A stretch of DNA of 64,000 bases, taken from positions 62,001 to 126,000 of the forward strand of contig NZ_JBGUAX010000010.1 of NCBI RefSeq assembly GCF_041821065.1, given 5' to 3'. Shown piece by piece: positions 8,651-18,325 of this stretch (the first letter of the stretch is position 1; each line of letters opens with the position of its first letter). The notes under the pieces are model-generated. The model was not told where the DNA came from and ran no database searches. It saw nothing but the letters and a program-made list of their open reading frames with translations. A program made the translations under genes and the position numbers. Source of the DNA: Egicoccus sp. AB-alg2. GTDB lineage: Bacteria > Actinomycetota > Nitriliruptoria > Nitriliruptorales > Nitriliruptoraceae.

Positions 8651-10393
8651 ATGGGAGCACGTGCACGCACGACGGGCCGGCGACGCCGCTGGTTCGGAAC
8701 CTTCGCGGCGGCAGCGATGGTGATGAGCCTGCTGCCGGCCAGCGCGGTCGCGCAGGACGACCCGCGCATCGGGCTCGGAGGCGGTCAGTTCGACGCCGAG
8801 CAAGCGATCAGCAACCTCGAGATGGTGGCGAACTGGTCGAAGGCGGACGGCGGGCTGTTCAACCCGGACGCGCCGACCAGCAGCTCGTACTGGATCTCGG
8901 ACATCGCGTTCCAGGACGACCTGCTGGCGCTGGGCAACTTCTACGGCTACCAGCTGTTCGACGTCTCGGACCCGGCGGACCCCCGGGTGATCGTCGACGT
9001 CGTCTGTCCCGGCGGGCAGGGCGACCCCTCGATCTACGGCAACCTGCTGTTCCGCTCGGTCGAGCAGGGCACCGGCCGCATCGACTGTGGCACGCAGGGC
9101 AACAGCGGTCCGACGGCCGCCGAGACGCGGTTCCGCGGCATCCAGATCTGGGACGTCAGCGACCCCGAGGACCCGAAGCAGGTCGGCGGTGTGCAACTGT
9201 GCCGCGGTTCGCACACCCACACCGTCGTCGAGGACCTGAACGACCCGGACCACGTCTACATCTACAACTCCGGGACGTCCGGCAGCGGCCAGAACAGCGG
9301 TGACAACACGCACTGCAACAGCGGTCCGGCGGACACCGAGCGGCCGTCGCGGTGGATGACCGAGGTGATCAAGGTGCCGCTGGCGAACCCAGCGGCTGCC
9401 GAGGTGGTCAACGAGGCGCGGCTGTTCACCGACCCGAACTCGGGTGCGGTCAACGGGCTCGGCAATGTCAACCACTGCCACGACATCACCGCCTATCCGG
9501 AGATCGGTCTGGCGGCGGGTGCGTGCCAGGGCCGTGGCCTGCTGATCGACATCACCGACCCCGCCAACCCGACGCGAGTGGACGCGGTGGCGGATTCGAA
9601 CTTCTCGTACTGGCACTCGGCGACCTGGAACAACGACGGCACGAAGGTCGTGTTCACGGACGAGTGGGGTGGCGGGACCGGTGCGCGCTGCCGCGCCAGC
9701 GACCCGATGATCTGGGGCGCCAACGGCATCTACGACGTGGTCCAGACCGAGGACGGTCCGCGTCTGGAGTTCCGTAGCTACTACAAGCTGCCGGTGCCCC
9801 AGACCTCGCAGGAGAACTGCGTGTCGCACAACGGCTCGCTGATCCCGGTGCCCGGCCGCGACATCATGGTGCAGGCCTGGTACCAGGGCGGGACGTCGAT
9901 CTTCGACTTCACCGACTCGGCGAACCCGGTCGAGATCGCCTACTTCGACCGGGGGCCGGTGGCGGCCAACCTCGTCACCGGCGGGCACTGGTCGTCGTAC
10001 TGGTACAACGGCCTGATCTACGGCTCGGAGATCGCCCGCGGCCTCGACGTGTTCCGCCTGGTGCCCTCCGAGCACCTGTCGGCCAACGAGATCGCGGTCG
10101 CGGAGTCGGTCACCTTCCCGGAGACCAACGTCCAGGCCCAGGTCGCCTATGCGTTCGAGCCGAGCTTCACGCTCAGCCGGGCGTACCGCGACCAGGCCGA
10201 GCGGGCCGGGATGGACGCGGACCTGCTGGCGAACGTCGACAAGTTCCTCGACCGGGCGGAGCGGTTCCAGTCCGGGCCCCAGGCCAGGGCGGCGATCGCC
10301 AACCTGCGCGCGTTGGCCAACCAGCTCGACGACGCTGGCGGGTACGACGACCTGTCCGCGTCGCTGCGTGACCTCGCCGATGCGATGAGCTGA
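8651..10393 (+). CDS. Secreted LVIVD-repeat beta-propeller-like protein
   Basis: This 580-residue exported protein carries several LVIVD-type repeats, recognisable as the recurring phrases LFDVSDPADPR, IWDVSDPEDPK, LIDITDPANPT and IFDFTDSANP, probably forming a beta-propeller. A signal peptide with an RRRR cluster and hydrophobic core ends near ASAVAQ. The last 80 residues form a charged helical tail. The ATG at 8651 follows GGAGAGG with good spacing; an earlier in-frame ATG at 8603 lacks this. LVIVD proteins are common extracellular or surface proteins of unknown function. Many His and Cys residues occur in the middle portion, but no catalytic motif was recognised. Confidence 0.85.
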   Translation: MGARARTTGRRRRWFGTFAAAAMVMSLLPASAVAQDDPRIGLGGGQFDAEQAISNLEMVANWSKADGGLFNPDAPTSSSYWISDIAFQDDLLALGNFYGYQLFDVSDPADPRVIVDVVCPGGQGDPSIYGNLLFRSVEQGTGRIDCGTQGNSGPTAAETRFRGIQIWDVSDPEDPKQVGGVQLCRGSHTHTVVEDLNDPDHVYIYNSGTSGSGQNSGDNTHCNSGPADTERPSRWMTEVIKVPLANPAAAEVVNEARLFTDPNSGAVNGLGNVNHCHDITAYPEIGLAAGACQGRGLLIDITDPANPTRVDAVADSNFSYWHSATWNNDGTKVVFTDEWGGGTGARCRASDPMIWGANGIYDVVQTEDGPRLEFRSYYKLPVPQTSQENCVSHNGSLIPVPGRDIMVQAWYQGGTSIFDFTDSANPVEIAYFDRGPVAANLVTGGHWSSYWYNGLIYGSEIARGLDVFRLVPSEHLSANEIAVAESVTFPETNVQAQVAYAFEPSFTLSRAYRDQAERAGMDADLLANVDKFLDRAERFQSGPQARAAIANLRALANQLDDAGGYDDLSASLRDLADAMS

Positions 10394-10410
10394 GCAACTG
10401 CGACACACCG

Positions 10411-10441
10411 CGTGGGGGCGTCCGCACCGGGCGCCCCCACG
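10411..10441 (+). terminator. Stem-loop terminator candidate after LVIVD gene
   Basis: A 10-bp GC-rich stem (CGTGGGGGCG with CGCCCCCACG) and 11-nt loop begins 18 bp after the stop. It could also serve the convergent acetyltransferase gene. Confidence 0.6.
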
Positions 10442-10489
10442 TCGTGTGCCGGGCCGGCCGCGGTGCCCGACGATGGGCCCAACCGCAGC

Positions 10490-11341
10490 TCAGGCCAACG
10501 CGGAGTCGGATACCAGCTCGGCTTCCTCGTAGGGCAGGACGTCGACGAAGCCGAGACCCGCGTACAGGCGGTGCGCCGCCGTGTTGTCGGCCGCGACGTT
10601 GAGTCCGACGGTGTCGACCTGGGCGAGCAGGCGCCGGCACAACGTCGCGGTCACCCGGCGTCCGAGCCCGCGGCCACGGTGGCCGGCGGCCGTCAACACG
10701 TTGCCCAGGGCGGCGACGCCGTTGACCCGGTCGACGACGTGCACGCCGGCCGAGGCGACGATCCGGTCGCCGTCGCGCAGGCCGACGTAGCAGCCGGTGT
10801 CCACCAGCGCGTCGTGGAAGAACGTGCCGGGCGTCGCGTCGGTGGCGTACAGGGTGCGCAGCGCCGGCAGGTCGTCGCGGCCGAGCACGTCCACCTCGAC
10901 GTCGGCCGCCGGGAGCCGGTCGAGGTGGCGGAGGGCCATCTTGACGTAGTCGGTGGACCAGCGCGGCCGTCGGACGCCGCGCAGACGCGCGGTCAGCCCA
11001 CGCGGGCCCGTGACGACGTAGTGGTCGGCCAGCACGCCCGCCGCCTGCAGCTCGGCGAGCAGATCCAGCGTCGCGGCCGGGTCGCGGGCGGCGACGGCGT
11101 AGACGACCGGAACGTGCGAGCCCGGCAGGTCGATGCGACCGGCCACGGCGTCGCCCGCCACCCACCAGCGCGAGACGTCCCACAGTTGCTGGACGTCGGC
11201 GATGCCGTAGGGGTGGACGTCGCGGTCACGCGCGAAGACGTCCAGGACGAGCCGGGGATCCTCCACGGGCGCGAGCGGGCGGTCACGCGCCGGTCGGCGA
11301 CCGGCACGCGACGGCGGAGGCTCGGGAGGAGAGGTCGTCAC
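10490..11341 (-). CDS. GNAT-family N-acetyltransferase
   Basis: This 283-residue protein has a C-terminal GNAT domain. Motif A, containing RGRGLGRRVT, binds acetyl-CoA and is followed by NTAAHRLYAGLGF, typical of FR47-like acetyltransferases. The N-terminal half (about residues 1-140) looks like a second, degenerate acetyltransferase-like lobe. The GTG at 11341 is a tentative start; nearby GTG codons are possible. It is transcribed toward the LVIVD terminator and downstream of the aldehyde dehydrogenase gene, 137 bp away. The substrate is unknown. Confidence 0.75.
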   Translation of the reverse strand: MTTSPPEPPPSRAGRRPARDRPLAPVEDPRLVLDVFARDRDVHPYGIADVQQLWDVSRWWVAGDAVAGRIDLPGSHVPVVYAVAARDPAATLDLLAELQAAGVLADHYVVTGPRGLTARLRGVRRPRWSTDYVKMALRHLDRLPAADVEVDVLGRDDLPALRTLYATDATPGTFFHDALVDTGCYVGLRDGDRIVASAGVHVVDRVNGVAALGNVLTAAGHRGRGLGRRVTATLCRRLLAQVDTVGLNVAADNTAAHRLYAGLGFVDVLPYEEAELVSDSALA

Positions 11342-11478
11342 GGCGGTCGTGGGGTCGCGGCGGCCGGCAGCGTAGACCGGGTCGGCCCCGCGGGGATCCA
11401 CGCACCAAGGGGGAAGGGGCGCAGAGAGGAGCGGGGGCCGCCGAGTGGCGGCCCCGCAGCCGTCGCCGGTCGGTGCTG

Positions 11479-12972
11479 CTAGTGGGCCATCTGCGCGAGC
11501 GCCTCGTCGTCGAGGTTGGCGATGGAACGCGTGTCCTGGAAGGCTCGGATGCCGTGGATGCCCTGCTCCCGGCCGAACCCGGACTGCTTCATCCCGCCGA
11601 ACGGTGCCCGCAGGTCGAGGCGCGTGGCACCGTGGTCGTTCACCCACACGTAGCCGCAGACGAGCTGCTTGGCGATGCGCGAGGCCGTCTCCGGGTCGGC
11701 GGTCCACACCGAGCCGCACAGGCCACCCCACGTGTCGTTGGCCTCGGCGATCGCCTCGTCCTCGGTGTCGAACGGCATGATCGGGACCACCGGGCCGAAC
11801 TGCTCCTCGGTGACCACCTTCAGCTTCGGGTCGGGGTCGACGACGATGGCGGGCCGGAGGAAGTTGCCGCCCTCGAGTTCCCCGCCGGGCAGCTCGCCGA
11901 ACTCCAGCACCTGCGCCCCGGAGTCCTTGGCCTCCTGGATCAGCTCGGTGACGAACTCCTTCTGGGCGCGCTGGTGCAGGGGCCCCATGGTCGTGCCCTC
12001 GTCCAGACCGTAACCGAGCACGGTCTGCTCGAGCCGCTGCGACAGACCGTCCACCAGCTCCTCCAGACGGGAGCGGTGCACGTAGACCCGCTTGGCGTTC
12101 ATGCAGATCTGGCCGGTGGTGTCGTAGATGGCGGCGAACAGCCGGTCGAGGTGGGTGTCGTCGAGAACGGCGTCCTCGCAGAAGATGGCGGCATCGTTGC
12201 CGCCGAGCTCCAGCGTCACGCGGGTCATGGTGCGCGACGCCATCTCCATCATCTTCTTGCCGCCGTTGACCGAGCCGGTGAAGCACACCTTGGCAACGTC
12301 GACGTTCTGGATGAGTCCGGCCATCTGCTCGTCGCGACCGGTGACCACGTTCAGCACGCCCGGCGGCAGCTTCTCCGCCACGCGCTGCACCAACCGTGAC
12401 ATCGCCAGCGGTGTCGACGGCGGCGGCTTGACGATGGCGGTGTTGCCGGCCAGCAGGGCGTGCGGCAGCGCGGCGCCGAGAATCGCGATCGGCCAGTTGA
12501 AGGGCACGATCACCGTGACGACACCCAGCGGCTGGTAGCCGATCTCGGTCGTCACCGGCAGACCGGGGGCGGGCTCGAGCACCGTGGTGGCCTCGACCTC
12601 GTCGGCGTGCTGGAGCGCCAGCTGCCACCGCAGTTCGAACACCAGCGCGTCGATCCACGCCTCCATGCGGATCTTGCCGTTCTCCTGGGACAGGATCGCC
12701 GCGTCCTCGTCACGGTCGTCGGCGATGCCGGCGATCGCCTCGCTCATCACCTGGGCGCGTTCCTGGGCCGACAGCGACGACCAGTCGTCGTACGCCGCCT
12801 TGGCGGCCGCGACTGCCTCGGCGACGTCGGCTTCGGACGCGGCGGCCGCCGTGCCGACGACGCGGTCGGGCTTGGCCGGGTCCATGACCTCCAGCACGTC
12901 CGAGGTCTCGCGGACCTGGCCGCCGATGTACAGGCCGGTCTTCACCGGCGCGTGCGAACTCTGATCGGACAT
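11479..12972 (-). CDS. NAD(P)-dependent aldehyde dehydrogenase
   Basis: This 497-residue ALDH-superfamily enzyme oxidises aldehydes to carboxylates. Active-site elements include the general base Glu in TLELGGNDAA, the nucleophile Cys in TTGQICMNAK and the Asn of PFNWP. Full length matches the family. The ATG at 12972 has an AAAGGAG site 8 bases upstream; an earlier ATG near 12999 in the same frame is less well placed. It diverges from an alcohol dehydrogenase gene across about 265 bp, suggesting shared control of an alcohol-to-acid oxidation route. The substrate is unknown. Confidence 0.92.
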   Translation of the reverse strand: MSDQSSHAPVKTGLYIGGQVRETSDVLEVMDPAKPDRVVGTAAAASEADVAEAVAAAKAAYDDWSSLSAQERAQVMSEAIAGIADDRDEDAAILSQENGKIRMEAWIDALVFELRWQLALQHADEVEATTVLEPAPGLPVTTEIGYQPLGVVTVIVPFNWPIAILGAALPHALLAGNTAIVKPPPSTPLAMSRLVQRVAEKLPPGVLNVVTGRDEQMAGLIQNVDVAKVCFTGSVNGGKKMMEMASRTMTRVTLELGGNDAAIFCEDAVLDDTHLDRLFAAIYDTTGQICMNAKRVYVHRSRLEELVDGLSQRLEQTVLGYGLDEGTTMGPLHQRAQKEFVTELIQEAKDSGAQVLEFGELPGGELEGGNFLRPAIVVDPDPKLKVVTEEQFGPVVPIMPFDTEDEAIAEANDTWGGLCGSVWTADPETASRIAKQLVCGYVWVNDHGATRLDLRAPFGGMKQSGFGREQGIHGIRAFQDTRSIANLDDEALAQMAH

Positions 12973-13237
12973 CCCGTAGCTCCTTTGGGCGTGTTCCATC
13001 TTCCCGCAGGCTCCCGCCGGCGTTCCGGCTGGTGGTCGTCCGTCCGACACCGACCGCGTTGGTCGGCCCGCCTTCCACTCGAGGTAGCCACGTCCTCTCG
13101 AAGACCGTGTCGAGGTTCCACGTCCGCCCGTGGCAGTCGGTCGGCCCGGGACCGTCGGCACGTGCCGGCCCGCCGGTGGGTCCCTAGGCTCGGCGATGGT
13201 CGGTGGCCGAGGGCGCCGCCACGGACGGGGGAATGCC

Positions 13238-14263
13238 ATGAAGGCCGTTCGGCTCCACGAGTACGAGCAGCAGCCGACCCTCGAGGACGTGCCGGAGCCG
13301 AAGGCCACCAGGCCCTTCGACGTCGTGGTGCGTATCGGCGGGGCAGGGCTGTGCCGCACCGACCTGCACATCATCGAGGGCCAGTGGGCGGCCAAGAGCA
13401 ACGTGTCGCTGCCCTACACCCTCGGGCACGAGAACGCCGGCTGGATCCACGAGGTCGGCGCCGCCGTCGAGCACCTGCAGCCGGGTGACGCCGTGATCCT
13501 CCACCCGCTGGTGACCTGCGGCTTCTGCCGCGCCTGTCGGGCCGGCGACGACGTCCACTGCCAGCACAGCGACTTCCCGGGCATCGACGTCGACGGCGGC
13601 ATGGCCGAGTTCCTCGTCACCTCGGCCCGGTCGGTTGTCAAGCTCGCGCCGGGCGTGGAACCGGCCGACGTGGCGGCGCTCGCCGACGCCGGGCTCACGG
13701 CCTACCACGCGGTCAAGAAGGCGACCCCACTGCTGTTCGCCGGCAGCACCTGCGTGGTCGTCGGCGCCGGTGGGCTGGGCCACATCGGCGTGCAGTGCCT
13801 GCGGGCGATGTCGGCCACCCGGATCGTCGTGCTGGACGCCAACGAGCAGGCGCTGGCCATGACGCCCGACTGGGGCGCCGACGAGACCGTGCTCGTCGAC
13901 GGCGACCACGTCGAGAAGGTCCTGGAGATGACCGACGGCGCCGGCGCCGAGGTGGTGCTGGACTTCGTCGGCGAGCAGGGGGCGCAGCAGGACGCCTGGG
14001 AGATGACCCGGCGGGCCGGCAGCGATTTCGTGATCGGTTACGGGGGCACGATCGAGGTCCCCGCCATCGACGTCATCTCGACCGAGAGAAACGTCGTGGG
14101 CAACCTCGTCGGTTCCTACAACGACCTCGTCGAACTCATGGCGCTGAACGCGGACGGCAAGGTGACCCTGCACACGAGCACCTACCCGCTGGATGCCGTG
14201 GCGGACGCGATCGCCGACCTGGATGCCGGACGCCTGCGCGGCCGCGGCATCCTGGTCCCATGA
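13238..14263 (+). CDS. Zinc-dependent NAD(P) alcohol dehydrogenase
   Basis: This 341-residue MDR-family alcohol dehydrogenase has catalytic-zinc residues in GLCRTDLH and GHENAG. The structural-zinc cysteines sit in CGFCRACRAGDDVHC, and the Rossmann motif is GAGGLGHIG. The start at 13238 gives the classic MKAVRLHEYEQ N-terminus. It diverges from the aldehyde dehydrogenase gene and probably supplies it with aldehyde. The ATG of the next gene overlaps its stop (ATGA), so the downstream acetyltransferase is co-translated. Confidence 0.92.
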   Translation: MKAVRLHEYEQQPTLEDVPEPKATRPFDVVVRIGGAGLCRTDLHIIEGQWAAKSNVSLPYTLGHENAGWIHEVGAAVEHLQPGDAVILHPLVTCGFCRACRAGDDVHCQHSDFPGIDVDGGMAEFLVTSARSVVKLAPGVEPADVAALADAGLTAYHAVKKATPLLFAGSTCVVVGAGGLGHIGVQCLRAMSATRIVVLDANEQALAMTPDWGADETVLVDGDHVEKVLEMTDGAGAEVVLDFVGEQGAQQDAWEMTRRAGSDFVIGYGGTIEVPAIDVISTERNVVGNLVGSYNDLVELMALNADGKVTLHTSTYPLDAVADAIADLDAGRLRGRGILVP

Positions 14264-14838
14264 CCCCTCCTGCCGCCGCCTCGTCGACGCTGGAGGCTCC
14301 GAGGCTGGCCGGGCTCGGACTCACGCTCCGGCCGGCCCACGAGGCGGATCCGGCCCGCGTGCTGGCCTTCGAACGCGACAACCGGACGCACTTCCGGACG
14401 TGGGTGCCCGATCGTGGCGACGCCTACTTCCACCTCGACGCGGTGGCGGCGTCCCTGGTGAACGCCTGCGGCTGGTGGGATGCGGGCACCGATCGGCTGC
14501 TGCTCGTGTACGCCGGAGCCGAGGTCGTGGGGCGGGTCAACCTCGTCGACATCGCCGAGGGACGGGCGGAGCTCGGCTACCGCGTGGGTCACGACCACCA
14601 GGGACGCGGGATCGCGACGGCGGCCGTCACGGACGTGCTGTCGCTCGCGCCGGACTGGAGGATCGTCGAGGTGCGGGCGCACGCACGGGTGGACAACCCC
14701 GGGACGGCGCGGGTCCTGGAGCGCTGCGGATTCACCCACGTCGTCCGACGGCGTGACGCCCTGGAGTTCGACGGGCTCACCGTTGACGCGGACGCGTGGA
14801 TGCGCGCAGCGATCTCCCGGACGTCGCCTGGAACCTGA
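14260..14838 (+). CDS. RimJ/RimL-type GNAT acetyltransferase
   Basis: This 192-residue protein resembles ribosomal-protein-serine or related N-acetyltransferases. It shows RPAHEADPARVLAFERDNR near the N-terminus, the acetyl-CoA-binding GHDHQGRGIAT and the C-terminal NPGTARVLERCGF motif. It overlaps the alcohol dehydrogenase stop codon by four bases. The target, protein or small molecule, cannot be deduced. Confidence 0.85.
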   Translation: MTPPAAASSTLEAPRLAGLGLTLRPAHEADPARVLAFERDNRTHFRTWVPDRGDAYFHLDAVAASLVNACGWWDAGTDRLLLVYAGAEVVGRVNLVDIAEGRAELGYRVGHDHQGRGIATAAVTDVLSLAPDWRIVEVRAHARVDNPGTARVLERCGFTHVVRRRDALEFDGLTVDADAWMRAAISRTSPGT

Positions 14839-14859
14839 TGGCCAGCTGAGACAGCCTTT

Positions 14860-14886
14860 TGGGAATGAGAACAGTTCCTATTAGGA
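14860..14886 (+). promoter_or_regulatory. AT-rich palindromic operator candidate upstream of the peptide/metal ABC operon
   Basis: In a GC-rich context, an AT-rich patch carries TGGGAAT (14860-14866), the 9-bp palindrome GAACAGTTC (centre 14873) and the 11-bp palindrome TCCTATTAGGA (centre 14881), ending 33 bp before the substrate-binding gene. TGGGAAT is the same half-site found in the Zur-like box at 23709, but the second half does not match. Fur-family control is a hypothesis. Confidence 0.4.
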
Positions 14887-14919
14887 TCCGCCGCTCGATC
14901 ACGAGCGGAGGAACGCGGG

Positions 14920-16500
14920 ATGGGCTGGCGAGAGGCGACTGCCGGTGTGTTGGGAACCGCGCTGCTGTTCGGGTGCAGCGGCGGCGGCGAGGTCACGCCC
15001 TCGGACGCGACGGCCGAGTCGACAGCATTGCAAGGCGGCACACCGGACGGCCCGCTGCGTGTCGTCGGGCCCTTCGAACTGCACAGCATCGACCCGTCGA
15101 CCGCCGGGGGGTTCTTCACCCGCCTGGAAGTGGCCGAGACGTTGGTCGAGGCGGACACCCAGGGGGAACTACAGCCGGGCCTGGCCACCGAGTGGGAGGT
15201 CGAGAGCGACGGCCTCTCGTGGCGCTTCGCGCTCCGGGAGGACGCGGTCTTCCACGACGGCACGGCCGTGGAGGCGCCGGCCGTCGCAGCGGCGCTCGAC
15301 CACGTGCGCGCGAAGCCGGACAGCCCGCTGTCGGCCGTGCCGGTCGACGCGGTGACCGCCGACGACGATGCCGTCGTGGTCACGCTGACAGAGCCGTTCG
15401 CGCCGCTGCCCGCCGTGCTGGCCCACACGAGCACGCAGATCCTCGCTCCTGCGTCCTACGACAGCGGCGGCGAGGTGACCTCGATCATCGGCACCGGACC
15501 CTACGAGGTCGCGACCATCCGGCAGCCCGATCGCATCGAGGTGGTGGCCTCCGACATCTGGACCGGGACGCCGCCCGCGATCGAGGAGATCCACTACGAG
15601 GCGGTCGGCCGCGCGGAGAGGCGCGCGCTGATGGCCGAGAGTGGTCAGGCACACGTCACGTTCGGCATGGACCCGGTCAGTCGCCAGCGCATCGGCGAGG
15701 ACGCGGACGTGGAGCTGGTCTCCGTCACACTGCCACGGACCATCCAGTTCAAGCTGGACGCCGCGCACCCCTTCCTCGACGACGTCGAGGTACGGCAGGC
15801 GCTCAGCCTCGCCCTGGACCGGACGGGCATGGCGACGGCCCTGCTGCGCGACCCGGAGATGGCGGCGACCCAGCTGTTCCCACCGACGCTGGAGGAGTGG
15901 CACCAGGACGGCCTGGCCGCGTTCGAGCACGACCCCTCCCGGGCGCGACAGCTGCTCGCCGAACTCGGATGGCAGCCCGGGCCGGACGGCACGCTGGTTC
16001 GCGACGGTGAACGCTTCGAGCTGACGCTGCGCACGTTCACCGATCGGCCGGAGCTGCCGCCGCTCGCCACAGCCATCCAGGCCGCGCTCGCGGAGATCGG
16101 GATCGACCTCGAGGTGAGCATCGGCAACTCGAGCGACATCCCGGCCGGCCATCAGGACGGCTCGCTGGAGCTGGGGCTCTACGCCCGCAATTTCGCGCTG
16201 GTGCCCGACCCGCTCGTGACCCTGATCGACGACTTCGGTCCCGAAGGTGCCGACTGGGGCGCGATGAACTGGAGTGATGAGCAGCTGACCGAGACGCTGA
16301 CGGCCATGGCGGCCGACGCCGACGTCGCCTCGCAGCCCCAGCGGCGCGGTGAGGTTGCGCAGATCCTTCACGACGAACTCCCGGTCGTCCCGGTCGCCTG
16401 GTACCGGCAGAGCGCGGTCGTCGACCAGCGGCTCGACGGGTTCGAACTCGACCCGTTGGAGCGCAACTGGTTGTTGTCGCAGCTGCGCTGGCGCGACTGA
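14920..16500 (+). CDS. ABC transporter substrate-binding lipoprotein (peptide/nickel family)
   Basis: This 526-residue SBP_bac_5 family protein starts with a signal peptide and lipobox LLFGC, so it should be anchored outside the membrane. Family features include TLVEADTQGELQPGLATEW, the YDSGG...GTGPYEV segment and the ALSLALDR motif. Members bind oligopeptides, nickel chelates, metallophores or opines. The ATG follows GCGGAGGAAC. It is the first gene of a four-gene operon with two permeases and one double ATPase, next to a zinc-response cluster. The ligand is therefore undetermined but possibly a metal complex. Confidence 0.88.
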   Translation: MGWREATAGVLGTALLFGCSGGGEVTPSDATAESTALQGGTPDGPLRVVGPFELHSIDPSTAGGFFTRLEVAETLVEADTQGELQPGLATEWEVESDGLSWRFALREDAVFHDGTAVEAPAVAAALDHVRAKPDSPLSAVPVDAVTADDDAVVVTLTEPFAPLPAVLAHTSTQILAPASYDSGGEVTSIIGTGPYEVATIRQPDRIEVVASDIWTGTPPAIEEIHYEAVGRAERRALMAESGQAHVTFGMDPVSRQRIGEDADVELVSVTLPRTIQFKLDAAHPFLDDVEVRQALSLALDRTGMATALLRDPEMAATQLFPPTLEEWHQDGLAAFEHDPSRARQLLAELGWQPGPDGTLVRDGERFELTLRTFTDRPELPPLATAIQAALAEIGIDLEVSIGNSSDIPAGHQDGSLELGLYARNFALVPDPLVTLIDDFGPEGADWGAMNWSDEQLTETLTAMAADADVASQPQRRGEVAQILHDELPVVPVAWYRQSAVVDQRLDGFELDPLERNWLLSQLRWRD

Positions 16501-16501
16501 C

Positions 16502-17476
16502 GTGGCTGGCCATCCGACCCTGCTGGCCGCACTGCGGATCGTGCGACGGCGGCTGGTGCAGGCCGTTTCGGTGGTCGCGTTCGTCGCCACGCTGAGCTTC
16601 GTGATCGTGCAGACCCTGCCCGGTGACATCGCGTTCCGGATCGCGGCCGGCCGCTACGGCTACGACCAGGTGACGGCCGCCACCGCGGACGCCCTGCGGG
16701 CCGAGCTCGGCCTCGACCAGCCCGTCTGGCGTCAGCTGCTGCAATGGTGGGGCGACGTGCTGCGGCTGGACCTGGGCTCGTCGCTGGTGACCGCCCGCCC
16801 CGTCACCGACGAGCTGTCGCTGTATCTCGGCGCGACCCTGCAGTTGACGGCCGTGGCGCTCGCGCTCGCGTTCGTCGTCGGCGCCGGGCTGGGGGCGGCC
16901 GCGCAACTGCGGTCCGGCGGTCTGCTGGATCGAGCGACCACGCTGTGGATCGCGCTCAGCCGGGCCATGCCGCCGTTCCTGCTCGGTCTGCTGCTCATCA
17001 TCGTCTTCTCCGTGCAGCTCGGCTGGCTGCCCGCGACCGGCCACGGCCAGGTGCGAAACGTCGTATTGCCCGCCGCCACCCTGGCGGTCGGCCTGTCCGG
17101 CTTGTTCGCGCGGGTCACACGCGACACCGTGGCGCAACTGCAGGACGCAGCCTTCGTCGCCTTCGCCCGCACCAAGGGGCTGTCCGACGGCACGGTCCTG
17201 TCCCGCCATGTCGCGCGAAACGCCGGCGTCACGCTGGTCGCCTACCTCGGCGCGCAGGCGCTCGTCCTGATCGAGGGTGTGCTGGTGGTGGAGTTGGTGT
17301 TCGCCTGGCCCGGTCTCGGGCACGCGCTGGTCCACGCCGTGTTCTGGCGGGACATCCCCATGATCCAGGGCACCACGATGGCGCTCGGGCTGGTCGTGGT
17401 CGCGATCAATCTCGTCGTCGACCTCGCGGCGCTCGCCCTGGACCCGCGCCCCCGCACCCGCGAGGTGGTGGCGTGA
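16502..17476 (+). CDS. ABC transporter permease (DppB/NikB type)
   Basis: This 324-residue inner-membrane permease has about six membrane segments. The EAA-type coupling loop includes FVAFARTKGLSDGTVLSRHVARN, contacting the ATPase. The N-terminal helix and TLPGD motif are typical of the DppB/OppB group. The GTG at 16502 lies one base after the binding-protein stop, indicating tight coupling, and the stop overlaps the next permease start (TGATG). Confidence 0.9.
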   Translation: MAGHPTLLAALRIVRRRLVQAVSVVAFVATLSFVIVQTLPGDIAFRIAAGRYGYDQVTAATADALRAELGLDQPVWRQLLQWWGDVLRLDLGSSLVTARPVTDELSLYLGATLQLTAVALALAFVVGAGLGAAAQLRSGGLLDRATTLWIALSRAMPPFLLGLLLIIVFSVQLGWLPATGHGQVRNVVLPAATLAVGLSGLFARVTRDTVAQLQDAAFVAFARTKGLSDGTVLSRHVARNAGVTLVAYLGAQALVLIEGVLVVELVFAWPGLGHALVHAVFWRDIPMIQGTTMALGLVVVAINLVVDLAALALDPRPRTREVVA

Positions 17477-18312
17477 TGGCGCGCCTGCTTCGCGCACGGG
17501 TTGCCGACGGCGAGGCCGTCGTGCCGGGCCTGGACGCGCCGCGTACCCGGTGGGCACTCGCCTTGCTCGGCCTGCTGGCCCTGTTCGCGTTGCTCGGGCC
17601 GGTCGTGTGGGGCGACCCCATCGGCCAGGACCTGTCCAGGTTCCTGCAGGCGCCGAGCCTCGCCGAGCCGCTCGGGCACGACCACCTCGGCCGCAGCGTG
17701 ACCGCCCGCCTCGCCGCCGCCACCAGGTTGTCGGTCGTCCTGGCGCTGGCGTGCGTGACGACGGCACTGGTGGTGGGCGGGCTGACCGGGGTGCTGGCCG
17801 CCTGGCGCGGTGGCTGGGTCGACGGGGTGCTGCACGGGCTCTCCGAGGCCATGGTCGCCCTTCCGGCCCTGCTGCTCGTCCTCGTCTTCGCCGCCATGGC
17901 CGACGGCGGCCTGTGGACCCTCTACCTCGGGCTGGCGCTGGCCCAGTGGGTCGAGTACTTCCGGGTGGTTCGTGCGCGCGCGGGGCTCGTCCTGGCCGGG
18001 CCGGCCGTGGAGGCCGCGGACCTGCTGCGTCTCGGGGCCGGCCACGTCCTGGCGCGCCACCTGTGGCCGGACCTGCGGCCCGTGCTGGTCACCATGGCCA
18101 CCTTCGGGCTCGGAACCTCGATCCTGGCGCTGTCGACCCTGGGATTCGTCGGCGTCGGCGTCCGCCCGCCGACCCCGGAGCTCGGGCTGATGATCACCGA
18201 GGCGTTCCCGCTCTACGACGAGGCGCCGTGGTTGTCCGCGGCGCCGGTCGCCGTCCTCGCCCTGCTCGTGCTCGGTCTGCTCGGCCTGCGACCCACCGGA
18301 GCCCGTCGATGA
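17476..18312 (+). CDS. ABC transporter permease (DppC/NikC type)
   Basis: This 278-residue partner permease has the family motif LGHDHLGRSV near the first periplasmic loop, a membrane core of about six helices, and an EAA loop around VEAADLLRLGAGHVLARHLW. It is translationally coupled to the upstream permease and followed after 13 bp by the ATPase gene. Confidence 0.9.
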   Translation: MARLLRARVADGEAVVPGLDAPRTRWALALLGLLALFALLGPVVWGDPIGQDLSRFLQAPSLAEPLGHDHLGRSVTARLAAATRLSVVLALACVTTALVVGGLTGVLAAWRGGWVDGVLHGLSEAMVALPALLLVLVFAAMADGGLWTLYLGLALAQWVEYFRVVRARAGLVLAGPAVEAADLLRLGAGHVLARHLWPDLRPVLVTMATFGLGTSILALSTLGFVGVGVRPPTPELGLMITEAFPLYDEAPWLSAAPVAVLALLVLGLLGLRPTGARR

Positions 18313-18325
18313 CCGGAGCCCCTCG

